A DNA stretch of 64,000 bases from Paragonimus westermani (taxonomy: Eukaryota > Platyhelminthes > Trematoda > Plagiorchiida > Troglotrematidae): contig QNGE01000960.1 in the NCBI GenBank assembly GCA_008508345.1, positions 65,920 through 129,919 on the forward strand, read 5' to 3'. Below are positions 1-10,790 of this stretch, piece by piece. Every line of letters begins with the position of its first letter. The stretch's first letter is position 1. The notes under the pieces are model-generated. The model searched no databases. It saw only the letters and a list, made by a program, of their open reading frames with translations, and was not told the DNA's origin. The translations under genes were made by a program, and so were the position numbers.

Positions 1-2280
1 TCGTCACAAAGTGTCATAGACATTCTAAAGGAGGCCGGATGACAAATAATCATAGTCTACAACCCGTCGTAACGATTACAGGGTCATTACACTATGATGA
101 AAGATCGCACGTCGAGGTAAACAGACATAATGTGATTGCAGCTTAGATTGAAGGGTAGAAATGGAAGTACAGTCTGCGTTTTGCCGTCTCGTGGTTGCTT
201 CCGTACAACAGTAGAACTACGTGTAGTCTGGAGTACCATGAGGCGACACACTCACAGACAGGAGCTAACTAACAATCGGAACTTCCACCTAATACAACTG
301 CTATTGTATCTCGACTAAAAAAAAGTTAAGAAGGTTGAGATGAGTTAGTGGGCTATATTTTAAAGATTATCGTTCAGTTACTTGCCTCCAGTAGCTAGGG
401 CCAATTAGTCAACTGTGGCTTGAGTCATTAACTCCTGAGGCTCAGCTTCCGAAACGAAATGTCTGATGTCCTACTCACATTGATTTGCAACAGGTTAGCC
501 TGAAACGCATCGCACGCATGTTCCCACGGTCATTTGGTGAGTACTCGTCTGACAACTCAGGGAACAAAACTACTGCCGAATGAATCTGAAACCGTGCTCA
601 TTGGTCAGGTGTTGGTCCGATTTTAGTTCGCCAAAGCAGTGAGTGAAAATTGCAAGAATCTAGTCCGACAGCACCGTTTATTCCTTCTGGAGGTTTAAAT
701 GTGATTCAAGCCCCAAAAGCGTTCTTTGTGGTTTCGGAATATTTAGTTCTTGTGCGAAGATACCTATTGCAAAAAAGTTCATATATCGTAAAATTTTCGT
801 TGAGCAAGAAAGTTCTCTCTTATCGAGAGGCACTTCATTTGTCAAAGGTCCATAGTACGACCGACAAGAAGGTGAATAAACGTGTGGCTAATCGGGCGCG
901 AGCTTCACATTCAATCGTAGTCTCCAGTTCGCATCGACTGGACGACGTTAATCTCCCCTGTCCACCTAATTGTTCTAGAACGGCGCCAATGTCCAAAAGT
1001 TGCCCGCCTCCTATTTCGTGACGCATTACATCCCCTTTGGCATTGAGACGTTGATCTCCCAAAGAGCATTAAATAATGTGCGATCTGATGTACTCTACCT
1101 AACCGCCTAAAATCTCATCGGTGAATTTTCGCTCGATTATGGCTGTATATTTCACGATGTGGGTATCTATTCAGCACGATATTTATCGCCTCACATATGC
1201 AACGTTGAAGCTTCAGTGCTTTCCTGTTCTTGACATCCATCCGAAACAAAATGATGGTTCCACTTTTCCGTCGATGGGGTGTGTATGGATTGCTTACTGT
1301 CGGAACAGTAGCTCATTCGACCCATCACAGCTATGACCATCTGTGATTGTCTTTGTGTCATCAGTTGTCTATCGTTTAATACGCTGTCGCTCAACTTTAC
1401 AGTGAACTATCACAATAAAATTGGTCTGTTGAGAGTACGCCTTTGTATAGGAAAACATTCGGTAGAGAACACGTGTGCCAGCTGTTTGTCATGTCTCATT
1501 ATGGAAACGAACATTTTGGCATTCGGTATAACACGTTTGAGAGTGCGTATTATTGCTTATGTTGTGTCGACCAATGAGATATCCTCAACGTCGTCCAATA
1601 CAAGAGAAAAGCAGTTCTGATTGAATGTCCGTGAAACAGTGTAGCTGCGTGAAGGTACTACCGACTAGTGAAGACCTGGCTTCGGTTCTTATTTTCAAGA
1701 ACACAAGAGGACTTGACATGTTTTGCTTATCGACACAGACAAAATACGTAATTGTGAGTTGCTGACACTTCGCTCACTTTGATTATGTGCAACTCGGCCT
1801 ACCCAGAAGTAAACAAACGGCGTTTGTCGTCGTTCTCCGCATGTGCCGTCGCAGTCAGTGTTTCTTGAGTCACGTGACCTCATTAAAGGACTGTTGTTCG
1901 GTTCGTATTAGGTGATAACACAATAAACAGATCAGCCAAGCCGAAACAGTGATTGGTGATGTCTTGTTCCTACTTTTCCTAGTTAGCAGGTCAGAATTGA
2001 CACCCATCGTAAAACGTACATTTTTAGACCGAGTAATGTGACATGATGGGTTTCAGAAACCAGCCTGCACAGACCATACAAAGTGGTAGTACACTCGTTA
2101 AACAACCAACTAGTACGGTTCCGTTGGCATCGGCTCGAACTTAACATGTGAAGAGCATAGTTCTCGTTCTCGCTTCGCTACACTTTTACGCGCGTGCGCT
2201 CGGGTGACTCTTATTGATTACCATTTATTTCTCCACTAACCGCTTTTCGTACGAACCCTCTGGATGTGTCACAGTTCTAC
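1..2280. other. non-coding DNA, no gene recognised
   Basis: I see no recognisable exon, RNA gene or mobile element here. Open frames reach only about 120 codons, overlap on both strands and resemble no family I know. It may be intergenic, or an upstream intron of the gene whose first visible exon starts at 28985. Confidence 0.5.
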
Positions 2281-2284
2281 CCGA

Positions 2285-2960
2285 TTGAATACCGTGTCTC
2301 AAGTACCGCATACGGTTGAAGAAAAAGTGGGCAACGAGTTCAAAAATTTACTTCTGAAAAAGACAGTTATCTTTGTATGACGGTTTGAGGCCTTACTGAT
2401 TGGTCAGAACATTTTCACCCTGATCGATCCAGTCGGTCTGGAGGGGGCAATATTGGTATTTATTGTTCTTTCAGTAAGTTGGTGTTGAGCAAATCATTGA
2501 CAATGTGATCCACCAAAACTGACAGGTCACTTCTTCCGGTTGACGAGAAAACAATCCACCTACGGACTGGATTGCCATTTTTCTGCAATATGACAATGTC
2601 TATATCAGTTTGCCATGGACCACCGTCCTGTGTAACATGGTGTTGTGAAGTCATGACCCACCAGTTTGCTTTCTACATTCCAGTGGGTCGTAACCTTCTG
2701 GCGTGTACCGGTTAGCCTTCTGAACTTGATGGAATCGCATTGAGTAATCGAGTTAGCTGTTGGCTGAATGACCCAGCGGTGCATGACAGATGTTACGTGA
2801 TCGATCGGCGCCGAAAGGTAACTCCGATCCGTTTTAGTGGGTGCATAATCTGGCAATGCATTTTTAAGAATGCGACGAGTTACGAACGTCCGCCATGCTT
2901 TTTTCACGTCACGTCACGTCTGGACCAGCTAACCGATGCCGACTGTATTTGTCCACTTTT
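2285..2960 (-). repeat. decayed dispersed repeat, family unknown (copy 1)
   Basis: Two parts of this stretch recur elsewhere in the window. About 2285-2430 aligns with about 59275-59430, sharing blocks such as the GAA(T/C)ACCGT start and the TTTCTTTGTA-like centre. About 2590-2930 aligns with about 10420-10790, sharing the gatggA(A/G)TC and TTTTTCACGT blocks. The minus strand is open for 100 codons at 2605-2907, which may be a coding remnant, but I do not recognise the protein. Similarity is patchy, so all copies are old. The strand is inferred only from that open frame. Confidence 0.45.
2905..2920. repeat. (CACGT)3 short tandem repeat
   Basis: Three CACGT units in a row (CACGTCACGTCACGTC) at the edge of the dispersed repeat. 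It is a short local duplication with no evident function. Confidence 0.7.
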
Positions 2961-5900
2961 TTGGTTCAACAGTGTGAAAGTGATCCTTAAGGAACAGTCC
3001 TGTTTGCACTGCGTTTCGGATTTCGGTTAAAAAAGGTGGTCATTATCTGAAGTAAGTGGCCACGGGAGCGTTCATTTCGTACCCACTTGGGGTCTGCGAT
3101 GTTATGAAACAACGGAACTCGCGAATTCGACAGTTCGGGTGAACACACTAGGCGAAGCACCAACCAACCTGTCTGCAGTAGTCCGGTTGATATAGGAAAA
3201 GTCACTGAAGCACTGAAATGTCATCTGACTGCGTTACAGGTAAATACTCGTGTTCATGCACAGATTCATGTACGCTTGAGTGCGTTCCGTTCATGCGTAT
3301 TTAGGGATGACGCTTAGTTGAAATATAACCCTCTTGGCTGATTGCCCAAAACAGTAGTTATTGTTGTTCTCCATCAATGGACGTCATTGAATTCTTGTTA
3401 GTCAACCACAAACATTTCCGAGTCATGCAGAAATATGCTATAGAGATGCACGGTGTTTACCGCGGCTGTGTACATCCGAGTAGTCGTTTGAATCGTTGAA
3501 ATCGAGTTTAGTAAGCCTGCCCATCTGAATAAAAAAATTTGCTCGTCAGGTTCGTGGACTGTAGCCAGAATCACAAGCTTTACGGCATCACTTTTCAGAA
3601 TTCAAGTCGGATCATAAGGTGTTCAGAACTAACGTTTACTTTTGATCAGCCATACATGAAGACATTGAGTAGGTGCTGCTCAGTTGATCGATAAACCCAG
3701 ATTCCTGCGCTAGAAATGTAGTCCGCTGTTCCTATCTGACTTCTTTTTAAATGCGTCCAAACTGTGTTCCAGTAGCCTATTCCTATTACAATGTAGACGA
3801 ACCGTAAACAATGTGTGTAACTAGTTCGTAATAAGGAAAGCATAACGCAATACCCCAGTCCTGATGGTCCCTCAACATAAAGGATCCTCTGCTACCAACA
3901 TGTGTGTGCAAAAAGTCACCAGCCATCCGGCTAGTCGCTTCTAACATGAAGGAAATCGTGCCGCACCCGATTTCGATCAAACAGTTTCTTCGCTCCCCGT
4001 CGTTTGTTCCGTGAAGTCGGCCTTACTGTTTAGTTCAAGGCTGTTGATTTTCGATCGCAGTGCAATATGAAAACTTCGAAGTCGAGCTTAAAGTGCAAAC
4101 TTAGGTGAAGGTAAGTAGCTATCATTGTATGGACATTCGGTTCTTAGTGTCGAGTTCTTCCTGAATGCACTTTCATATGAAGTTAGGATGGCATACGGGT
4201 AATCGTTATAGAAGTTCTCTGAAATGTTACTTTCCCCGGAAACTAAGATGTCTGCGTATGGAGTTAATTTTAAGTGCGCAATTTCTGATCGGTTAGCTCG
4301 GTGGACGTTCGAATGACAAAATACTGCCCCTGGTGAATTCGACCTCAGGCTCCAATGCACACAAAAATAAACCAATTCAAGATTCTTCATTGCTAGTACC
4401 TCGTCTTCCAAGTAGGCTAATCAACGTCTACCTCAAGCCGTCTAGTATGACCGATCTGAGCATATTCAGTGGGCTTGCAAACGGAACTTAGATTCTTTGA
4501 CACGAAATACGTGAATCAGGCAAATCTCATATCAAATTCTTATCCAACAATGCAATAAGCTAATCTATCGGGTTTTAATCGATTCGGTTTGATCCACCGT
4601 CTGGTCTTTTGAAAGGGTGATGGTGAAATCTCGCTCTGTTTCTGATATTTGTTTCACTTCCGTGGAACCGAACTTCAGTGGTGTTTACCTTGGCTAAGGT
4701 CGCTGTCGACAGGTCCTAGAAGTGCTCGTTCTTTTTTCATGTGATCTGTTAGGGTTTCTTAGATTGTCCTACAAAAGCGCCGGAAGCCCCAAATGCAGAG
4801 CTTATCGACCACACATCGTCGAACGTTCCAGGTTGTTACGCGGATGACTAAACTCCTTAATGTCGCAGTTTCAGGCCTGATTGTAAATTAAGCGTCTCTA
4901 TGTGTGTACTTAGGTGCCAATTTTGTAAAACAGCTGGTGACTGATAAGTTTTATCGTCTGGTCGAGACAAAAAACGCAGATTACTAATTAAACTGTTCTG
5001 GATTCGAAATTCAGTTGTACCGCCTAAATCAGAGCAATATGATCGTGTGCGACCCACCGTAACCTACTGTATCGTGTGACGGCAATCGTGTTAGAGCTGA
5101 AAACTGAATAAATTCAGTCAAATCCTAGTCCTAACACCGGTTAAGATGATGTCTGATTTAAATGTGTGTTACATTGCATATGATTACACAACTGTTAGAA
5201 ACTCACAGTAGACTGCAAATTAAGTGACTGTGTGCACAGTATGTATAGTTTGGGAACGGCAAATTAACTTTGATATTCGCTCTGTTGTACTTATGGTGGT
5301 AACTAATCTTCTTGATCCGCTTCTACCACTCGCTTAACACGCTGAACTTTTTCATTCGCATTCCTACAGCCTTTTCAGTCGCGTTTTTGATCTGAAAACG
5401 GCCTTATTTACAAATGGAATAGCTTCAAGCTAATTACCAAACAGTGTTAACGGTAGTAGGGTTTACGATGACAATTTGCTGTCATCTTTAAGGAGTTCTA
5501 CTGTTCCCGTCCTCCGTGCTAAATTACTTATCGAGGTATGAATCTGTCTTCTGTTGGCGCCATACCTATTTGAGAACTAGCGCTGACGCACTCTACTGTT
5601 CGTATGTTTGGGTAGCGCCATTGTAAAATGTCATTTCCTTTGTATTGTTTGTGACCAGGTATACTGATAGGCGATCGTGTAAACAGCGCTGAGCCACCGC
5701 AGCCTGTCAATTGAATCAGCTCATTGATAATGACCCAGCCTATGGTATTCAATACCAGACATTGTTAGCACGTTTGACGTGTTGTCCACACCGAGTGATG
5801 AGCCCTGATTCACTTCACTTACGGGCTAAGAGGTTGCGTTTGCATACTGTCGTAACAGGCGCGGTTGACTAACTTACTCAGCTGTATGTGAGTGACTTCC

Positions 5901-6480
5901 ATACCGTGTTTGTGTTTGGTGAGCCACCTAGTACAAAGCGTCTATGTTGGGTGCGTTTATCTCTGCTCGAAAGGTCTGCTTATTCCCAATACTGAGGAGA
6001 ATGTTGTACTTTGTTGCATGCTGTGAGAATAGTGCTATTATAAAGGTCTTTATTGGGCGTCAATTTGACTAATCAAAAGATGTTAGCAATTAACTGATAA
6101 CTGTGTTAGTGGGGTTTAAATACAACGTTTGACGCTGGTAGGGTGAGACTCGACCTCTATACTTGCAATTAAACGTTTGTGACCTTTCGTACTCAGGTTT
6201 CTGTCTCATTAATCATCTGATATCACCTTAGACCATCCAGGGTGTTTTTCGTTCGATAGGTCTCTGGACGCACACGGTAGTAGAACAACGGGACGCTGCA
6301 CGAAAACAGTTATACTGAGAGAATATCACACAATGGTCACGATAGGTTGACGAGGTTGGACGCAGATAACGAGAACGAACTGGGATTCCAATGTGCATGT
6401 TTCTCACAAACAAGCCATCGCTCGACTCGGGAGCGATTTTTCGTCGTTTATATTGGATGTTTTAGACGAGACCATCCGTA
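2961..6480. other. non-coding DNA, no gene recognised
   Basis: No exon with convincing protein similarity and no intact repeat was seen. The longest frame is a 107-codon minus ORF at 4088-4411, which is of chance length for this composition and matches no domain I know. Confidence 0.5.
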
Positions 6481-6491
6481 AAAATCTGGAT

Positions 6492-6605
6492 TTCGGCTGG
6501 ATTCGAACCAGCGACAAAACAGCGTGCCCGGGCGAGTCAAGCGTCCTACCAGTTGGGCTACGAAGCTGGCATGCTGTTTCTGTCGCCGGTTCGAATCCAG
6601 CCGAA
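6492..6605 (-). repeat. tRNA-derived SINE (family A) in fold-back arrangement
   Basis: On the minus strand a tRNA-like unit reads from an A box (TAGCCCAACTGG, minus of about 6553-6564) to a B box (GGTTCGAATCC) inside a perfect T-arm (GCTGG, seven-base loop, CCAGC). On the plus strand 6568-6605 carries a second B-box half-copy. The arms 6492-6528 and 6568-6605 are inverted repeats with about three differences, separated by the 39-bp 5' half of the tRNA. No proper anticodon arm is evident, so it is a SINE rather than a tRNA gene. The plus half runs on into a tail resembling other family A copies, up to about 6670. Confidence 0.7.
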
Positions 6606-7142
6606 GTCCACACTTTTGCATTTAGGTCGCTTCTAACTTATCAAACCGACCACATTACTTATCAATAATGTAGGGGGTTCGCTGGATTTTGATAAAGACG
6701 TTTACGGATTGTGCGCAAAAATCTAATGCAGCCAGTAGACGTGGTTGCGATATCGAATCTGTTTCTTGTCAGTAGGTTCGAGCCGGGCTACTACAGTTGT
6801 TGTCCAAGGTTAGGTTGCCTGACGGTTTTATTTCACTGGAGTTCAGTATATCACGACAACGGACGTTGTGTAATATAAAAACTGAATCCCTGAATTTCGT
6901 ATGTGCAACCCATTGAGAGTCAACTGTACTGACCGCGGATGGTTGCTGTTGCTGTTGAAGAACCTTGCGGCTGCTGACACAAATCGAACAGACCACAGTT
7001 GGTTGTTTGGACTACCTGTTATCCTTGATTAGCGTGAAATGGTTTGAATCCTGGTTAATGCTCGATGGTCAACGTTGGATTACTAAATGAACCAGGGTTG
7101 TAAACTTAGTTTCTCTATGAAAAAAGGGTTTTAGATATAATT

Positions 7143-7158
7143 TATATATATATATATA
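7143..7158. repeat. (TA)8 microsatellite
   Basis: A perfect TA dinucleotide run inside an AT-rich stretch. Confidence 0.9.
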
Positions 7159-7570
7159 ATTCAGGTCCATATTAAGTAGTGTTTATTGTTAAATCGGCCA
7201 CTAACTTAATGTTTGACATTGTCGGTAATCATTCCAAGTTCTTTTTCGAACATAAAAAACTGAGTTTAGAAAACGGAAAACATTAGCTCCACTAGAAACC
7301 TAAAACGCACGCACTAATCATACAGTCTATCTATAAGAACATCTATTATGGGTTGCTAACATTTAGTTACGTTTCTAGCCAAGCCGGTCCACGGCTCTTC
7401 TACTGATACTCATTGTTGAAAAAATGTTTGACTAAGAGAATTGTTTTTCCACGCTTTTTTGGAACTCCGTGGTTGCTTTATTTTGATAGTAGTAGTAATA
7501 GTTTTAAGCAGTTGACGTTTAGAGAACAAAGTTGTCTATATGTATGCATATAAAGTTATATTTTAAACAC

Positions 7571-7582
7571 TATATATATATA
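7571..7582. repeat. (TA)6 microsatellite
   Basis: A short perfect TA run followed by TGTATATA. Confidence 0.85.
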
Positions 7583-7859
7583 TGTATATACTCTGCTACT
7601 GATGTATACCCGTGGTTCCTTGAGGAAATGCATGTTACGAGTGAGAATCCTATTTGCCAAATGTCTGTTATCATGATATTTTGGGCCAGAACCACTTCAA
7701 CTCATCTCATATCTGATGCAGTTTAGGTTACACTGTCCATGGTCACTACGATTCGAACCTGAGAACTCAGCAACTCTTTCGTAGTGCTTACTCGCAAACG
7801 GTTTACAAATGCTGCATTAATTTTCTTATCTACTCCATCCCAAGCTAAGCAGTAATCCT

Positions 7860-7935
7860 AGGGGGCGGTAGTTGATTGAACACGCGGTTCATGTTTTGCC
7901 ACAAAAGGATTACTGGTTCGAATCCACGACTGACT
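7860..7935 (+). repeat. possible tRNA-derived SINE fragment
   Basis: A perfect B box (GGTTCGAATCC) lies at 7915-7925. Upstream, GGCGGTAGTTGATT is a poor A-box match. Only the B half is convincing, so this is probably an eroded SINE rather than a tRNA gene. Confidence 0.4.
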
Positions 7936-9894
7936 ATGTCACTCTAAGTAGTCCAAGTGAAATCCTAGCTGGTTGCAGGAGAGTGTTGGTCTGAAAATGA
8001 ACATCTTACGACATCCTGTTTTGTTTTTAACCATTTCGTTGTATGATTCCCACTTGCGACCTATCGCAAAATGTTGTCCTCATTTACATATGAACTGCAT
8101 ACAGCAGTATAAATCTTATTAATATTCCTGATTTTTTGAATGATGAAATCACTTGCGTCGACCCATCGATTTCCGATCTTTCATACACGGGGAGTGTGTA
8201 TCAGCAAGGCACACTAGTTCGTCTATCTATCGATGACTAATGCCTGTGTTAGTCTTCCCCTACCCGGTAAGATGAGGCATCTCATTTTTCAACCACACTG
8301 CGTTCGCCCACTGTCTCGTCAGTCTCAGGCTAGGAAGGAAGTTAGTTCTCTCTCATGCCAGTTTAGTGACCCCATGTTTGGTGACCATTTTTCAGTGTGT
8401 CAGCCACTGGCCAGGCCATCGCCATCCATCCTGTCCCGATCACGTCAGGAAGGGAGGGTGATGTATTGTGGGGTTTGTGGATGAATGAACTCCCCACCTC
8501 GATGGATTATTACCCCGATTGATATACATACTGCCCACAGATCAAACTTTTATCAAACCCACGGCTTTGAAGTTGGACATATTTTAATGGCTGACCTGAT
8601 CAAATGAAAGGGAACAAGGATGGATCTTCAGTTTGTGACCTACATCCACTGTCTACAGTCCCCTGGTAAATGAGCTGTCTAACTCAGTTGCCGTTGGTCA
8701 CGTCCTCACTGCAAATCAAGGAGTGACCTTTCACGTACAGATAGGCCGCTTTGCTTGACTAGCTAACAATCACGGAAACTGGGTGACAGCGTGATGGATT
8801 TGTGGCCGATAGCCGGTAACGTTATGAAATGCTACATATACCACATACTGGTACCACTCCTAGGGCTAAAACGACCCTCTTTCCCGAGTTCACAAGACAG
8901 TCGTGAAAAATGCACAACTTTCATTCAAACTGGCGTGGTCAATTCACTACGTACGCCTAGAGTTAGTTTTCCGACATGCAGTCGTGCTTTGTGGCGTCAG
9001 CGCAATCCATGTTTAGCACGCATGCCTGGGTCTCGGTGCATTTTTGACTTGGGACAGTGGCGTTGGTGATGATAACTAAATTTGGAAGGCGGTCGGTATG
9101 CGGCATGCACAAAGTTGGATTTGAATAAAATGACACGGACGAGGTATACACGTTCTTGGATAACCAGTTTGATGAAACGTCGGTTTCACGTCCTTCTAGA
9201 GATAGTCAAGACTGAGCTAGCCATTAGGATAAAAAACCGTCGTCTTCCAGATGACAGCGAAATGGAATCCTTTCGTTTTTGACTATGGTCTAGATAAACT
9301 GACTAACTTCTCGGCATCCCTAAGCACACTTTGATTATGATGAAGACTGGATCCTGTCCTCCTATATGTATATCCCTTCTGACGGAGTCGCACGGGGAAG
9401 CGGTAACAAAGTGATGGATGTGGCGATGCACATGGCGTGTCATCGTGTGGAACAAAAACAGTGGAGTGTCCGCGGATCAGTTCACGCGCACACTGTGAGA
9501 CAAATATTGAGCAGGGTTGCGTCTAACGTCTAGCAGTAACATATCGGTATGCAAAAGAAATCACCGAGTTCCGTTAGTGTCAGTTGACCGGTTCGGAGCT
9601 ATCACGAAAAACGACACAACTCGTATACTGGGCTATTTGTACGTTAGCGCACCGGTCTTCGTTCTCTACCGCCTAGATAATCCTTGCTGAATACTATCGA
9701 GTCTTTAGTTATCCGATTTATACGTCCACCTCTTGTATATGCCACTGTTCAGTCAGATTATGACAACAATCCCCTACCATCTTCCTATAATAAAAATATT
9801 GCCCAACGCGTTTGGTGTTTTCTATGATGCCAACTTGAATAGAAGTCCTGGCCATGGGGGTCATTGATGGGGACCAACACATCTACCATATCTT

Positions 9895-10170
9895 CTTTTC
9901 AGGTGGTCGTGTAATCTGAGCACTATTCACAAGCGAATGCGGCTAAATCTCTGCATATGATAATTCAGTCTTGCCTAATGTGAAGTCGCTGTTTGGGTAG
10001 TCAACACGGTTTCTTTATGAAGGCGTGGCCGAAGTTTTAGTTCCGGCCGTATCAAGGATATGCACTGCTGACAAGCCCTAACGAGAGCGAATCTTGAGTC
10101 TGGTGCTTTTTTCAACAGTGGGTGGTTGAGAAGCCTGTGGTAATGCGACAATTGCGATCGCTTATGGGTC
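9895..10170 (+). repeat. SINE family B copy 1
   Basis: It aligns over most of its length with 18752-19045, 20369-20690 and 53058-53440. Shared landmarks are the 5' TGAGCACTATTCAC block, GCATATGAT, the CCTAATGTGA(A/G)GTC block, GGCGTGG, the TAGT(T/C)CCGGCCGT block, CAAGGATATGCAC and the 3' GGTAATGCGACAA. The AAGTCGCTGTTTGGGTAGTCAAC and TTTTAGTTCCGGCC parts look like degenerate Pol III A and B boxes, so a tRNA origin is likely. There is no coding capacity, so movement would depend on a LINE. Confidence 0.75.
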
Positions 10171-10419
10171 ATCTTCAATCCGTCTTAAACGATTAAATCA
10201 ATAAAGGCTCCCCGTGAAAAGCACAATATTTTCCTTGTACGTCGACCTGAAGTCCAACTCGGGATTTTGTTAGTCGGCCACATTGATGTCTAGTCTTTCT
10301 GGACGGACAACATTAACGATGGGTCTTCTTGCAATGTCCTTGTAGATCAAATCGTTAAGGTGTAATCTAGAAAGACCTCCTCCGACCTTCCGATTAGCCA
10401 GGTAGCAATTCATGGGCAG

Positions 10420-10790
10420 ACTGATTTATCGTCGCTTTCCGATGCGTGAACGTCCATGTCTTCGTTGACTTGTCCCACCCTAAGCCTCTACATCTTACAC
10501 CCTTCCGTCTGATTTCGTGTGGCCCAATTGCGATTCATCAAGTCTGCCTTCCACATTTCTTTCGGTAGCCAAATTTTTGTGTTTGACGTTCGGCATTCCG
10601 AGTTTGATGGAGTCTTACCTAATCGGCCTAACTAGGGACTGACTGAACGAGCAGCATCCACCAAAGTTAACTTAATCAATCGGCACCGACATTGCTTCTT
10701 TTACTCTGGGCAAGTGGGTATTCATGTGATGCACGCGTAAAAACGTTGCGGATTGTGAGCACGAGCCGTCCCTTTTTCACGTGAATTCAA
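10420..10790 (-). repeat. decayed dispersed repeat, family unknown (copy 2)
   Basis: Diverged counterpart of about 2590-2930. The best shared segments are the GTTTGATGGAGTC block and the 3' CCCTTTTTCACGTG block. No long frame survives here, so this copy is more eroded than copy 1. Confidence 0.4.

Larger units (their letters stand above)
6671..9890. other. non-coding DNA with short AT repeats
   Basis: No exon was recognised. Two TA runs occur at 7143-7158 and 7571-7582. The 8230-8500 stretch is pyrimidine-rich with an 83-codon plus frame, but nothing identifies it. An isolated B-box match near 7915 is listed separately. Confidence 0.5.

Noticed and set aside
650..1062. 123-codon plus ORF with an overlapping 75-codon minus ORF
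   Set aside because: No family similarity, opposing frames both open, chance length.
6404..6613. Minus ORF starting MWTSAGFEPATETACQL
   Set aside because: AGFEPAT is the usual translation of a reversed B box; the frame is a SINE shadow.
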